Positions 1 to 10,257 are shown, counted from the stretch's first letter. The stretch: 64,000 bases of DNA from an uncultured Clostridia bacterium (GCA_930990665.1 CAKNQN010000002.1:1-64000), one strand, 5' to 3'. Made by a program: numbers and translations. The notes: generated from the sequence alone by a model not told the origin.

Positions 1-51
1 CCCCCCTCTCTTTATAAGTTCATCGCTTTTTCTGTTCATTTCTTTCGTTGT

Positions 52-372
52 TCAGAAGAACAGATGCACGCACAACTCCACCAGGAAGACGGTCAGAATG
101 GAGCAGACGGAGACGACCAGAAGCCCCCGTCGGAAAAAGGCGAGAACGAGCGCCACCACCGTCCCCGCGATCCCCGACCAGAGGAAAGAAGTGGAAAAGA
201 GGATGGAGGGGAAGACCATCACGGCGAGCACGCTGTAAGGCAGATAGTAAAGGAAGGATTGCACAAAGGTATTGCGGATCTGCTTTTTGACGAGCAGCAA
301 TCCCACAGCCTTGCAAAGGTATGTCACGCCGAACATCACGGCGCAGCCGATCAGCATGGAAGAGAGCGTCAT
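52..372 (-). CDS. azlD: AzlD-type branched-chain amino acid exporter small subunit
   Basis: This 106-residue membrane protein is the small partner of the AzlC/AzlD exporter, which expels branched-chain amino acids and related analogues across the cytoplasmic membrane. It is almost entirely hydrophobic, with about four predicted membrane segments, and has the usual AzlD length. Its ATG overlaps the stop of azlC in an ATGA arrangement, so the two are translationally coupled. The identification rests on sequence character and on the azlC neighbour. Substrate preference cannot be read from sequence. Confidence 0.85.
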   Translation of the reverse strand: MTLSSMLIGCAVMFGVTYLCKAVGLLLVKKQIRNTFVQSFLYYLPYSVLAVMVFPSILFSTSFLWSGIAGTVVALVLAFFRRGLLVVSVCSILTVFLVELCVHLFF

Positions 373-1265
373 CGTGCACCTCCCTTGTCCGTGGGAACAT
401 TTTCGTCCTGCGTCTTGTTGTACGTCGAATCGGTTTTCTTGTCCGTCGCTTGCCTGCCCGATAAATCGGCCTTTCCGTCCGTCGCCTGGCCGCCTGGCAA
501 AGCCGCATCACTTTCGATCGCATCTGCAGGCTGTAAAAACTCTTCGGGTCGGCGGGGAAAGAGAAGGGCGACGATGACCGTGCAGACGATCGAACAGAGG
601 ACGATGTTCAGTCCTGCGGGCAGTTTCTGCAAGAATGGCAGGAAATAGAAGAGGCAGCTGAGCGCGACGGACATCCCCACGAGCAGCAAGACGCGGCGGT
701 CGCTCCGCGCGGGCGGAATGATGATGGCGACGAACATCGCGTAGAGCGAAATGTTGAAAGCGCTCATGATCATGCCGTAGTACAGGGTGCCTGTTTCGCC
801 GGTGAGCGTCCTTGCAAGCAGCGAACTCATGCCCGCGCCCAAAGCGGTTCCGCCCAGCCAGCCGGAGTAAGAACAGAGCATGAGCCCTGCAAGGTAGGAA
901 AAGGAGAGGCGGCCCGGCTGGCGCACGGCCACGGCATAGTTTTCGTCGGTCACGCCGAAGGAGAGGAGGGCGCGCTTCCAGAGGGGGAACCCGCTTTCCA
1001 GTTTCTGTGCGAGGGAGACGGACATGAGGGCATAGCGGATATTGACGATGAGCATGGTGGCGAGCAGGATGGCGACAGAAGCTCCCGCCGCGATCAGGTC
1101 GGTGCCGAGGAATTGTCCGGTACCGGTAAAATTGGATGCCGAGACGAGGACGGGGAACCAGGCGGGAAAACCCTGATCGACGGCGCGTATGGCAAAGGCG
1201 AAGGCGACGGGGACATACCCGAGGGATACGGGAAGCCCGTCTTTGAGTCCGCGCGTAAAACGCAT
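369..1265 (-). CDS. azlC: AzlC family branched-chain amino acid exporter large subunit
   Basis: AzlC is the large subunit of the branched-chain amino acid exporter. The protein opens with the family-typical stretch MRFTRGLKDGLPVSLGYVPV and has repeated hydrophobic segments. I chose the ATG at 1265 because a purine-rich GGAAG lies just upstream and the family homology starts there; the frame stays open further upstream but into promoter sequence. The last ~50 residues form a hydrophilic tail with an imperfect repeat (GGQATDGKAD / GRQATDKKTD) that is not part of the usual AzlC fold. The gene ends inside the start codon of azlD. Confidence 0.87.
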   Translation of the reverse strand: MRFTRGLKDGLPVSLGYVPVAFAFAIRAVDQGFPAWFPVLVSASNFTGTGQFLGTDLIAAGASVAILLATMLIVNIRYALMSVSLAQKLESGFPLWKRALLSFGVTDENYAVAVRQPGRLSFSYLAGLMLCSYSGWLGGTALGAGMSSLLARTLTGETGTLYYGMIMSAFNISLYAMFVAIIIPPARSDRRVLLLVGMSVALSCLFYFLPFLQKLPAGLNIVLCSIVCTVIVALLFPRRPEEFLQPADAIESDAALPGGQATDGKADLSGRQATDKKTDSTYNKTQDENVPTDKGGAR

Positions 1266-1314
1266 AAAAACACTTCCGTAAAAAAAGTATCCGCCGCACG
1301 GGCGGCAGAGCAAC

Positions 1315-1343
1315 ATTATAACATAAAAAAAGGGGATTGTGAA
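1315..1343 (-). promoter_or_regulatory. Predicted sigma-A promoter of azlCD
   Basis: On the minus strand TTCACA (1343-1338) and TATAAT (1320-1315) are separated by 17 bases, about 50 bases upstream of azlC. It lies back to back with the lysS promoter. Confidence 0.6.
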
Positions 1344-1385
1344 CGAATTTGCGGGAATTTGAGGAGAAATTCTGCTCTTTTCAGT

Positions 1386-1414
1386 TTGATTTCGTGCCCG
1401 CAATGTGTTATAAT
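1386..1414 (+). promoter_or_regulatory. Predicted sigma-A promoter of lysS
   Basis: TTGATT (1386-1391) and TATAAT (1409-1414) are spaced by 17 bases, and the -10 is preceded by a TG-type extension. The start codon follows 48 bases later. No T-box-like leader fits in this short space. Confidence 0.7.
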
Positions 1415-1462
1415 AGTGCAAAGAGAACATAACAAGAAAAATCACAGCAAAGAGGTCGCATT

Positions 1463-3487
1463 ATGTATTGGGCAGATAAGCTGGCGGAAGAGGTCATCCG
1501 CCGCAAACCGGACAAAGAAGAATATATCTGTGCGGCGGGCATTTCGCCCTCCGGGTCGGTGCATATCGGGAATTTCCGCGATATAGCCACCAGCCTGTTT
1601 GTATGCCGCGCTCTGCAGAAGAAGGGCAAGAAAGCGAAGCTTCTCTTTTCCTGGGACGAGTTTGACCGCCTGCGCAAGGTCCCGAAAAATGTTTCCGATC
1701 ACCTTGGGAACAATTCGTATGAAAAATACATCGGCTACCCGTATGTGGATATTCCCGACCCGTTCGGGAAAGACGAGTCGTATGCCGCGCATTTTGAAAA
1801 GGAATTCATGGCATCTGTCGAGCGGTTCGGTATTCAGATGGATTACCGTTACCAGGCGAAGGAATACCGTTCGGGACGGTACGCGAAGTATGTGATCTTT
1901 GCCCTGGAAAACCGCAAGAAGATCTTCGACATTCTGGACAGGCATCGCACGCAGGATGCGCAGGAGGGGGAACGCGATCAATATTATCCCGTCTCCATTT
2001 TCTGCCCGCATTGCCATAAGGATTCGACCAAGATCGTCTCTCTTTCCGAAGACTGCACGAAGGCGCATTATGTCTGTGCCTGCGGCCACGAAGGGGATTT
2101 TGATTTCACGAAAGATTTCAACTGCAAGCTGCAGTGGAAGGTGGACTGGCCCATGCGCTGGATGGCGGAAGGTGTGGATTTCGAGCCGGGCGGCAAGGAC
2201 CACGCTTCCAGAAACGGCAGCTATGACACCGCCAAAGACATCTCCCGCGAGGTGTTCGGGTATGAACCGCCCCTGTTCCAGGGCTATGAATTCATCGGAA
2301 TCAAGGGGAGCGTGGGCAAGATGAGCGGGTCTTCGGGGCTGAACATGACGCCGGAGTTTCTGCTGAAGCTGTACCCGCCCGAACTGATCCTGTGGCTGTA
2401 TGCCAAGACGGAGCCGCTCAAAGCGTTCGATTTCTGTCTTTCGGACGAGATCCTGCGCCAGTATTTCGAATTCGGCAAGATGCTCTCCGCCTACCGCAAC
2501 GGCACGGCGGACGAAAACACCCGCCGCATCATTGAAAACAGCCTGATCGCGGACCACGTGTATATTCCCGTGCCCATGAGCCAGCTGGTGGAGCTGGGCA
2601 GCGTCGTCGATTTCAATCCGGACATGATGGAAAAGCTGTTCGCGAAGATCGGCACGCCGTATAAGAAGGAAGAGTTCGAGGAGCTTTTCGACCGCGCGAA
2701 ATTCTGGCTGCGCACCTGTTCACCCGAGAGCGAATACATCATTCTGAAAAAGCGCAACTGGAAGTACTGGCGCACCATGAACGAAGAGGAGCGCGCGTGC
2801 ATCCGCCAGCTCAAGGAGTACATCGAAAAGGGTGATTACACCCTCGATTCACTGCAGGCGGAGCTGTACGCCATTCCCAAGCGCGTGTACCCGGACAAGG
2901 CGGAAGACAAAGCCGCGCTCAAAGAGGTGCAGAGCAAATTTTTCCAGGACGTCTACAACCTGCTTCTCGCGCGCGACAAGGGCCCCCGCCTGTATCTGTA
3001 TCTTTATGCGGTGGAGCCTTCGCGGTATCTGAACCTTCTCGACTTTTCGCTTCCCGAATCGGAGGATCCGGACGCGAAGGAGGAAGCTCCCGTGGCGGCT
3101 GAGGAGGTCAAAACCGAGCCCGTCGAAGAGAAGTTTGTCGCGCAGCCGGCCCCGTTGAAAGGGGAGATCGGCCCGGAAGATTTCGATAAATGCGATATAC
3201 GTATCTGCAAAATCCTGTCCGCGAAGCCCATGCGCAAGACGAACAAGCTGATGAAGCTCACCCTGCATGACGGCATGGGCGAGCGCGTAATCGTGTCTTC
3301 CATCGCCGACCAGTACGAGCCGGAAAAGCTCGTGGGCAAAAAAATCGTCGTGCTTGTGAACCTGAAGCCGCACAAGTTCGGCAACGAATATTCCAACGGC
3401 ATGTTGCTCGCATCGGGCAATGAAGACGGCAGCTGCCGCGTTCTGTTTGCCGCCGATGATGCCGAGATCGGTTCGGTCGTTCACTGA
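1463..3487 (+). CDS. lysS: Class I lysyl-tRNA synthetase with C-terminal tRNA-binding domain
   Basis: The enzyme charges tRNA-Lys with lysine. It is the class I (archaeal/spirochaete) form, not the class II LysS of most bacteria. The HIGH-type signature is HIGN at residues 34-37 and the KMSKS-type signature is KMSGS at 286-290; a Cys-rich insertion lies at about 181-210. From about residue 566 to the end (674) there is an extra OB-fold tRNA-binding domain like that at the C-terminus of many MetRS and in Trbp111, joined by an acidic linker rich in E, P and A. Class I LysRS usually stops near 500-530 residues, so this is a fusion. AGAGG precedes the ATG. Confidence 0.92.
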   Translation: MYWADKLAEEVIRRKPDKEEYICAAGISPSGSVHIGNFRDIATSLFVCRALQKKGKKAKLLFSWDEFDRLRKVPKNVSDHLGNNSYEKYIGYPYVDIPDPFGKDESYAAHFEKEFMASVERFGIQMDYRYQAKEYRSGRYAKYVIFALENRKKIFDILDRHRTQDAQEGERDQYYPVSIFCPHCHKDSTKIVSLSEDCTKAHYVCACGHEGDFDFTKDFNCKLQWKVDWPMRWMAEGVDFEPGGKDHASRNGSYDTAKDISREVFGYEPPLFQGYEFIGIKGSVGKMSGSSGLNMTPEFLLKLYPPELILWLYAKTEPLKAFDFCLSDEILRQYFEFGKMLSAYRNGTADENTRRIIENSLIADHVYIPVPMSQLVELGSVVDFNPDMMEKLFAKIGTPYKKEEFEELFDRAKFWLRTCSPESEYIILKKRNWKYWRTMNEEERACIRQLKEYIEKGDYTLDSLQAELYAIPKRVYPDKAEDKAALKEVQSKFFQDVYNLLLARDKGPRLYLYLYAVEPSRYLNLLDFSLPESEDPDAKEEAPVAAEEVKTEPVEEKFVAQPAPLKGEIGPEDFDKCDIRICKILSAKPMRKTNKLMKLTLHDGMGERVIVSSIADQYEPEKLVGKKIVVLVNLKPHKFGNEYSNGMLLASGNEDGSCRVLFAADDAEIGSVVH

Positions 3488-3493
3488 AAAGGG

Positions 3494-3521
3494 GGATCCG
3501 CCGCCGAGGCGGATCCTTTTT
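3494..3521 (+). terminator. Rho-independent terminator after lysS
   Basis: A perfect 9-bp stem GGATCCGCC / GGCGGATCC with a 5-base loop is followed by a run of five T, a few bases after the lysS stop. Confidence 0.9.
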
Positions 3522-3602
3522 CTGTGCATGTACCGTCTTCCCCCGACCCGTCCGTGAAAGGGCGGCGGAAGGCGGGCGCGACGGAATTTTGAGAGAAAGA
3601 AA

Positions 3603-5318
3603 GTGAAGAGATATTTTCAGTACTTGAAGGAATATAAGTGGCGGTGTATCATCGGCACCCTGTCCAAGTGGATCGAGGCGGTGCTGGAGCTTCTCGTCCC
3701 GCTGGTGATGGCGAACATCATCGATGTGGGAGTGAACGGCGGAGGCGGGATATCCTATGTCCTATGGGGCGGCGCGCTGATGCTCGCGATGGGGGCGGTC
3801 GGGTTCGGCTGCGCGCTGTACTGCCAGAAGAGCGCATCCATCGCCTCGCAGGGTTTCGGCACCAACGTGCGCAATGCCCTCTTCCGCCACATCAACAGCC
3901 TCTCTTACCGGGAGCTGGACAAATTCGGCTCGGCATCGCTGGTGACGCGCACCATCAACGACGTCAACCAGATGCAGAGCGCGGTCGCCATGATCATCCG
4001 CCTCGTCGTGCGCGCCCCCTTCATTGCGGTGGGCTCGGTGGTCTTGTGCCTGATCCTGGATTGGCAAGTCGGCCTGATCGTGACGGCGGTGGCCATTCTT
4101 GTCGGCGTCGTGCTGTGGATCATCATGAAAAAGAGCGTGCCCTATTATGCGCGCAACCAGAAAAAGCTCGACCGTCTCGCGCAGATCACCAACGAAAATC
4201 TGGAAGGGGCGCGCGTCGTGCGCGCATTCCAGAGCCGCGACAAGGAGCGCGCCCGTTTCGACGCGGCCGCGCAGGACATGCTGGACAATTCCCTGGTCAT
4301 CGGCAAGATCTCGGCCTGGCTGAATCCGCTCACGTACGCGATCGTCAATTTTGGCGTCGCCGTGATCCTGCTCCTGAGCGGGTACAAGGTGAACGCGGGC
4401 CGGCTTTCCGGCGGGGACATCATCGCGATCATCAACTATATGACGCAGATTCTCAACGCCATGATCGTCATTTCCAATCTCGTCTCCCTCTTTACGAAGG
4501 CGCACGCGTCGATGAACCGCGTCAGCGAAATATTCGATGCGAGCTCCTCGGTGACGGACGGGGCGGAAACGCAGTTTGACGAAACGGCTCCCGCCATCGA
4601 GATGGAGGAGGTCGACTTTTCCTATGCGGGCACGGATAAATATTCGCTGCGCGGGGTCAGCCTGACCATACCGCGCGGCGCAACGGTGGGCGTGATCGGC
4701 GGCACGGGCAGCGGCAAGACGACGCTCGTCAACCTGTTTCCCCGCCTATACGACGCCACGCGCGGCAGGGTAAAGGTCTTCGGCAGGGACGTGCGGGAAT
4801 ATTCTCTCGCGGCGCTGCGCGGCCAGTTCGGGGTGGTGCCGCAGAATGCGGGGCTGTTTTCCGGCACGGTGCGTTCCAACCTCGAATGGGGCAAGGAAGG
4901 CGCAAGCGAAGAGGAATGCGACCGCGCGCTGAAAGTTGCCTGCGCGTACGATTTTGTCACGGAAAAGGGCGGCTTGGACGAACCCGTGACCGAAGGCGGC
5001 AAAAACTTTTCGGGCGGACAGCGGCAGCGGCTGACCATTGCGCGCGCGCTTGTCGGGGAGCCGAAGATCCTGATCCTCGACGACAGCTGTTCCGCGCTCG
5101 ACTTTGCGACGGATGCGCGGCTGCGGGCGAACATCGCTGCTCTGCGCGACACGACGACGGTGCTCATATCCCAGCGCGCCTCGTCCATCCGGAACGCGGA
5201 CATCATCTACGTCATGGAAGACGGCAGGATCGCGGGCAGGGGAAAGCACGAAGAGCTTTACGAAAATTGCCCGCTGTACAGAGAGATATGCGATTCGCAG
5301 GCGAGGGCGGCAGAATGA
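3603..5318 (+). CDS. ABC exporter half-transporter, degenerate-site subunit
   Basis: This 571-residue half-transporter has an N-terminal six-helix membrane domain (about 1-310) and a C-terminal ATPase domain. Walker A is GGTGSGKT at 366-373, the signature is FSGGQ at 469-473, and Walker B is ILILDD at 489-494. The catalytic glutamate is replaced by Asp494, the mark of the non-canonical site in heterodimeric exporters such as BmrC/BmrD and TM287/TM288. It starts with GTG and its stop overlaps the next gene (ATGA), which encodes the partner. The likely role is export of drugs, lipids or peptides; the substrate is unknown. Confidence 0.9.
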   Translation: MKRYFQYLKEYKWRCIIGTLSKWIEAVLELLVPLVMANIIDVGVNGGGGISYVLWGGALMLAMGAVGFGCALYCQKSASIASQGFGTNVRNALFRHINSLSYRELDKFGSASLVTRTINDVNQMQSAVAMIIRLVVRAPFIAVGSVVLCLILDWQVGLIVTAVAILVGVVLWIIMKKSVPYYARNQKKLDRLAQITNENLEGARVVRAFQSRDKERARFDAAAQDMLDNSLVIGKISAWLNPLTYAIVNFGVAVILLLSGYKVNAGRLSGGDIIAIINYMTQILNAMIVISNLVSLFTKAHASMNRVSEIFDASSSVTDGAETQFDETAPAIEMEEVDFSYAGTDKYSLRGVSLTIPRGATVGVIGGTGSGKTTLVNLFPRLYDATRGRVKVFGRDVREYSLAALRGQFGVVPQNAGLFSGTVRSNLEWGKEGASEEECDRALKVACAYDFVTEKGGLDEPVTEGGKNFSGGQRQRLTIARALVGEPKILILDDSCSALDFATDARLRANIAALRDTTTVLISQRASSIRNADIIYVMEDGRIAGRGKHEELYENCPLYREICDSQARAAE

Positions 5319-7093
5319 AGAAAAAAGGATTGAAGAGGGGCCTCACGGCCCGGCTGCTCGTCTATGTGCGGCCCTACCGCGCGTTTGTGATCGGGGCGGC
5401 GGTCTGCAGCCTTTTCTATGTGGCGTTTGTCCTGCTCGGGCCGGTTCTGTACGGCTGGGCGATCGACGCGATGATCGGCGCGGGCGAGGTGGATTTCGGC
5501 AAGGTGTTTTCCATGTCGGCGGGATTCGCGCTCTGCGTCCTGCTCGCGTTTGTCTCGCAGAAACTGCTGAACAATTTCGTCAACGCGCTGTGCTATAAGC
5601 TGGTGCGCGATCTGCGTAAAGACGCCTTTTACAGCCTCACCGCGGCGCCCGTGAAGTATGCCGACACGCATGCCCAGGGCGACGTGATGGCGCGCGTTGT
5701 CAACGACGTCGACATCATTTCCGACGGCCTCCTGCAGGGCGTAGCGCAGCTGTTTACGGGGGTTGCGACCATTCTCGGCACACTCGTCGTCATGTTTGTC
5801 ATCAACTACATCATCGCGCTTGTCGTCGTGGTCCTCACGCCGCTGTCGCTGTTCGTGGCGGCTTTCATCACCCGCCGCACCTTCAAAAATTTCAGCGCGC
5901 AGGTCAAGGTGCAGGGCAGGCTGGCCGCCCATACGAAAGAGATGCTCGCGGGTCAGAAGACGGTCGTCCTGTTCGGACAGGAGGCGCAGTCGCAGAAAAA
6001 GTTCGAACAGATCGACGCAGAACTGTATGAGATCGGCTGGCGCGCGCAGTTTTCCTCCGCGCTCACCAATCCCAGCACCCGCTTTGTCAACGCGGTCATC
6101 TATGCCTTCGTCGGCGTGCTCGGCGCCGTGTTCTGCCTGCAAAGCGCGGGCGGCTCGCTCGTGCTCGGCAAAATGGTCCTGACCGGATTCACGACGGGCA
6201 TGCTCGCCGTATTTTTGAGCTACGCCAACCAGTACACGAAACCTTTCAACGAGGTTTCCAACGTCGTCACGCAGATGCAGAACGCCTACGCGTCGGCCGC
6301 GCGCGTGTTTGAGGTCATCGACGAGCCGGCCGAAAATACGCAGGGCACCCGCCACATCGAAAAGGTGCGCGGGGATATCCGCATCGAACATGCCAGCTTT
6401 TCTTACGATCCGGACCAGAAGCTCATCGAAGATCTGAACATCGACGTGAAAGCGGGCAGCAAGATCGCCATTGTCGGTCCGACGGGGTGCGGCAAGACGA
6501 CGCTCATCAACCTTCTGATGCGCTTTTACGACCTGAAAAGCGGCAGCATCTTTGTGGACGGCGTCAACGCGAAGGACATCCCGCTGGACGAATACCGCAG
6601 GATGTTCGGCATGGTGTTGCAGGAGAGTTTCCTCGCCAACGAGACGGTCGCCTGGAACATCGCCTACGGCAGCGAACACGCCACCCGCGCCGAGATCGAG
6701 GCGGCGGCGAAGGCCGCCTACTGCGACTTCTTTATCGGCAACCTCGAACATGGTTACGACACCGTGCTGTCGAGCAATGTCAGCGTGTCGCAGGGGGAGC
6801 GGCAGCTTCTGTGCATCGCGCGCGTCATGCTCTCCGATCCTCCCATGCTCATCCTCGACGAGGCGACTTCCAACATCGATACGATGACGGAGATGCGCAT
6901 TCAGAAGGCTTTCCGCAAGATCATGCAGGGCCGTACTTCTTTCATCGTGGCGCACAGGCTGTCCACCATCCTGGACGCCGACCTCATCCTCGTCATGAAC
7001 AAGGGTTCCGTCATCGAACAGGGCACGCACGCGCAGCTCATGGAAAAGAAGGGATTCTATTACAACCTTTACAATTCACAGTTCGCTGGCTAA
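5315..7093 (+). CDS. ABC exporter half-transporter, catalytic-site subunit
   Basis: This is the 592-residue partner of the preceding half-transporter, with membrane domain first and ATPase second. Walker A is GPTGCGKT (388-395). Walker B is MLILDE (511-516) with a normal catalytic Glu516, but the signature is VSQGE (491-495) instead of LSGGQ. In heterodimeric exporters the partner of the Asp-bearing subunit carries exactly such an altered signature, so the two genes together predict one active and one degenerate ATP site. I chose the ATG at 5315 for its ATGA overlap and the GGGCGG upstream. Confidence 0.9.
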   Translation: MKKKGLKRGLTARLLVYVRPYRAFVIGAAVCSLFYVAFVLLGPVLYGWAIDAMIGAGEVDFGKVFSMSAGFALCVLLAFVSQKLLNNFVNALCYKLVRDLRKDAFYSLTAAPVKYADTHAQGDVMARVVNDVDIISDGLLQGVAQLFTGVATILGTLVVMFVINYIIALVVVVLTPLSLFVAAFITRRTFKNFSAQVKVQGRLAAHTKEMLAGQKTVVLFGQEAQSQKKFEQIDAELYEIGWRAQFSSALTNPSTRFVNAVIYAFVGVLGAVFCLQSAGGSLVLGKMVLTGFTTGMLAVFLSYANQYTKPFNEVSNVVTQMQNAYASAARVFEVIDEPAENTQGTRHIEKVRGDIRIEHASFSYDPDQKLIEDLNIDVKAGSKIAIVGPTGCGKTTLINLLMRFYDLKSGSIFVDGVNAKDIPLDEYRRMFGMVLQESFLANETVAWNIAYGSEHATRAEIEAAAKAAYCDFFIGNLEHGYDTVLSSNVSVSQGERQLLCIARVMLSDPPMLILDEATSNIDTMTEMRIQKAFRKIMQGRTSFIVAHRLSTILDADLILVMNKGSVIEQGTHAQLMEKKGFYYNLYNSQFAG

Positions 7094-7141
7094 AATGGAT
7101 TTCATTACCGATTGCAGCCGCCCGACGGGCGGCTGCAACGC

Positions 7142-7179
7142 AAGAGGCGCCCCGCATCTCAGATGCGGGGCGCCTCTTT
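7142..7179. terminator. Long hairpin between convergent transporter genes
   Basis: An 18-bp perfect inverted repeat (7142-7159 with 7161-7178) lies between two convergent genes. A second hairpin, GCAGCCGCCC / GGGCGGCTGC, sits just before it at about 7114-7136. Tails are weak (TTT), so it probably acts as a shared bidirectional terminator. Confidence 0.7.
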
Positions 7180-7195
7180 GCCAGTGCGGGGAAAA

Positions 7196-10195
7196 TCAAA
7201 GTGCGCGGATGCTGTCGACGGGCGGCTTTCTGGAGTAGAGGGCCACCGGTACGAAGGTGGAGAGGGCGGCGGTGAACAGCGCGGCGGCAGCCATGAGGAG
7301 GACGGACAGGGGGCCGAACCGTAGCAGCCTGGTCGTGAGCATGGTACTCTCCGCGATGAGGTTGTTGCAGGCGGGCGCGAGGAGGGCGCAAGCGGCGACC
7401 GCGAGGACGAAACAGGCCGTCGCCACGATGAGCGCTTCGGAAAAGAAGACTTTGTAAATATCGGCGGCGCGGGCGCCGAGCGCACGCAGGATGCCGATCT
7501 CTTTCTTTTTCCCCGCGATCGAGGCGGAGATGAAATTGAACATGAGCAGAATGGCGAACGCCATCAGTCCGAGCCCCATGCCGAGGAAGAACCAGCGCAG
7601 CCAGTACACCGTCTCGCTCGTCTGTCTGGCATCCTCCATTTCCGGGTTCCCGATGGCGGCTGTGGAATCATCTTCCTGCACCGTAAAGGTACGGGCGGTC
7701 AAGGTTTCCAGGGCGCCGTTCGTGCGGAAATCGGGCACAAACACGCCGCGGATAAAGGCATTTTCGGGAATGGTATATTTTGTTTCGCTCTTCGTTTCCA
7801 GAAGTTTCTGGCCGGCCGAGGCCGCATCGAAGATCGCCTGTGTCGCGTAGGCGCACTGGGCGAAAGGGTCGCGGGCATCAAAGAAGAATGCCGCGCATCG
7901 TGCGTCCGTTTCGGAACCGGTAAAGGAGTTTGCAATGCGCAGAGCGGGTTCGGCGAAGGAATATTTCTGCATGAAAGCGAAGACCTCCCCGACACCTGCG
8001 CGGACCTCCTCCTCGGTCAGCGGCCGCAGCACGGGGAAACCGTCCTCCCCGATCGTGTCTGTTTCCGTATAGCCTCGCATCAGGTTGAGGGTGAAAAGAT
8101 CCTCGATGCTCCTGGTCCCGGTCAGGGGATCGCCTTCCGTAAAGGCGGTGTACATCTCTTCCGTTTCTTCCGCGCCGGGGTCACCCTCCTGCACCGCGTC
8201 GTAGCGGGCCTGCACCTGTGAGTGCAGCGTGTCGTACAGGATCTGCGCATACGTTTGCATAGAGAGCGCGATCTCCCCCTCGCTGAGGGAAGAAACAGAC
8301 CGGCCGTCCTGTACGGAATACAGTCCGAGCAGGGGATATTTCCCTCCTTCCGAATAGGTGTTGATGTACGAGAGGGATACACTCTGCCGCTCTCCGTATT
8401 TCAGCGAAAAGGTGAAGGGCAGAAAGCGTTCGGTCGGGTCGGGGTCATCCGCCTCCTGCGCGGCGGATGCGCGGTATTTTTCGGCAAAGCTGTCGTGCGT
8501 CAGCAAATAGGTGTAAAATCCCGCGCTGCGCAGATTCTGCCAGGCGAAAAGGAGGTCGCTGCTGCCGTTGAAAGGGAGATGCTGTGCGGCGGCTTCCTGC
8601 AATTTTCTGAACTTTGCGGGTACGCTGTCCGCGCGGTATACTCCGACGATCTTCATGTCTCCGCCGGGCAGACTGAGTGCGGGAAGACGGCTCAGATCCG
8701 CATAGGATTCCAGCGAGATCTGGGTGTCCGAAAGGTTCATCTGGCTGTTGCGCATGCAATCGAATGTGAAGTCCGAGATCGCCGCCTCTCCCGCGTTCTG
8801 CGGATAGTTTCCCCAAAGCAGGGCGGGAAGATGGGCGTTCTCTTCGGCATAGACATAGCCCTGAAAGCGGTCGGTATAGAAGCGGGTATCCTCGGCCAGC
8901 CAGCCCTGCACGCCGAACGAATCGGGCCCGAACGCCGCCAGCGTGCCGGGAAACTTGCCTTTCAGCGCGGCGTATTCTTCGGCGGTCATGTCGGTATCCT
9001 TCGTCCGGGTGGCGGTGTAAGTGAGTTCTTCGTCGGTGTAGGAACGAATCGTTTCGCGGTAGCCTTTCCGATAAGACAGATACTGCACGTCGCTTGCGGC
9101 CAGCGCATCGCGCGCGGCGCGCTGGCCGTCGTAGAACATCATGGTGGAAAAGAGCCCGAACATGACAAAGGCGACAAGGCACAGAAAGATGCTGAATACC
9201 AGGCGCACGGGGTGGGTGCGCACACAGCTTGCCCCCATGCGAAAAGCATGGCGGAAGGGGAGGTGCGAACGGATGAACGGCTGCGCGGGCGCGTACTCCC
9301 GCGGCACGGAAGGGGCGGTCTGCTCGAACTTTCCGGCTGCACCCGGCATGGCGGCCTGCGCCTTTGCCACTTCGTCGCGGCTGCAGGTGAGCATGGCGCC
9401 GCTCTTGGAGGAGGAAAGAAAGCGCCGTATCGCGCCGAAATCTTCCTCGGTCAGGGCGGAACAGTCGCGCACGGTCACGGTGTCTTCCAGAAAACGCAGG
9501 TTTGGCGTCTGCCCGCTTTCGCCCGTGCGCGAGACGTCCGAGATCACCTTGCCGTCTTTGAGCTCGATGATGCGGTCTGCGTATTGTTCGGCGAATTCGC
9601 GGTCGTGCGAGACGGCGATCACCAGTTTGTCGGCGGAAAGCTTTTTCAGCGTCTCGAGGACCTGCCTGCCCGTTTCCGAATCCAGAGCGCCCGTCGGTTC
9701 GTCCGCGAGGATGATCTCCGGTTCCTTTACGAGCGCCCGCGCGATCGCGACCCGCTGTTTCTGTCCGCCCGAAAGGGTGTTGGGGCGTCGGTCGGCGACC
9801 CCTTCCAGGTCCACGCTGCGCAGAATCTGCCCTATCTTTTGCGGATCTTTCTTTTTGTTTTGCAGTTCGAGCGAGAGCGCAATGTTTTCCTCCACGGAAA
9901 AATCGTTCAGGACGTTGTAATCCTGAAACACGAACCCCACGCAGGTATTGCGGTAGCTGTCGAAATCGGCGGGGGAGAAGTCTGCGCTCGAGCGGCCCTT
10001 GATGACGATCTCTCCCTCGTCCGGCCTGTCCAGGCCTCCGCAGATATGCAGCAGGGTAGATTTTCCGCAGCCGGATTTGCCGAGGATAAAAACGAGTCCC
10101 CGCGAAGGGAAGAGGATGCTCACGTCATCCAGCGCCTTCGTCACCGCGCCGCCCTTGGCGCGGTAGGTTTTTTTCAGATGTCTTGTTTCCAGCAT
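7196..10195 (-). CDS. Fused ABC ATPase-FtsX/MacB-type permease
   Basis: This 999-residue protein joins an ATPase to a permease in one chain. Residues 1-225 are a LolD/MacB-type ATPase: Walker [10 protein letters not shown] (39-47), signature LSGGQ (141-145), Walker B IILADE (161-166). A single membrane segment near 330-355 is followed by a long extracytoplasmic region (about 360-860) and three C-terminal membrane helices in the FtsX fold. Such mechanotransmission transporters move lipids, peptides or antibiotics away from the membrane instead of through a channel. In Firmicutes the two parts are more often separate genes (BceA/BceB). No two-component system is adjacent, so the trigger is unknown. 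Confidence 0.85.
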   Translation of the reverse strand: MLETRHLKKTYRAKGGAVTKALDDVSILFPSRGLVFILGKSGCGKSTLLHICGGLDRPDEGEIVIKGRSSADFSPADFDSYRNTCVGFVFQDYNVLNDFSVEENIALSLELQNKKKDPQKIGQILRSVDLEGVADRRPNTLSGGQKQRVAIARALVKEPEIILADEPTGALDSETGRQVLETLKKLSADKLVIAVSHDREFAEQYADRIIELKDGKVISDVSRTGESGQTPNLRFLEDTVTVRDCSALTEEDFGAIRRFLSSSKSGAMLTCSRDEVAKAQAAMPGAAGKFEQTAPSVPREYAPAQPFIRSHLPFRHAFRMGASCVRTHPVRLVFSIFLCLVAFVMFGLFSTMMFYDGQRAARDALAASDVQYLSYRKGYRETIRSYTDEELTYTATRTKDTDMTAEEYAALKGKFPGTLAAFGPDSFGVQGWLAEDTRFYTDRFQGYVYAEENAHLPALLWGNYPQNAGEAAISDFTFDCMRNSQMNLSDTQISLESYADLSRLPALSLPGGDMKIVGVYRADSVPAKFRKLQEAAAQHLPFNGSSDLLFAWQNLRSAGFYTYLLTHDSFAEKYRASAAQEADDPDPTERFLPFTFSLKYGERQSVSLSYINTYSEGGKYPLLGLYSVQDGRSVSSLSEGEIALSMQTYAQILYDTLHSQVQARYDAVQEGDPGAEETEEMYTAFTEGDPLTGTRSIEDLFTLNLMRGYTETDTIGEDGFPVLRPLTEEEVRAGVGEVFAFMQKYSFAEPALRIANSFTGSETDARCAAFFFDARDPFAQCAYATQAIFDAASAGQKLLETKSETKYTIPENAFIRGVFVPDFRTNGALETLTARTFTVQEDDSTAAIGNPEMEDARQTSETVYWLRWFFLGMGLGLMAFAILLMFNFISASIAGKKKEIGILRALGARAADIYKVFFSEALIVATACFVLAVAACALLAPACNNLIAESTMLTTRLLRFGPLSVLLMAAAALFTAALSTFVPVALYSRKPPVDSIRAL

Positions 10196-10257
10196 AGCTT
10201 GCGCCTTTTCCGCGCGCGGCGCGGCAAGAGAGTAGTGTGTGCCTTTCAGGCACGTAC

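Noticed and set aside
5258..7030. 590-codon minus-strand frame
   Set aside because: It is antisense to the second ABC half-transporter.
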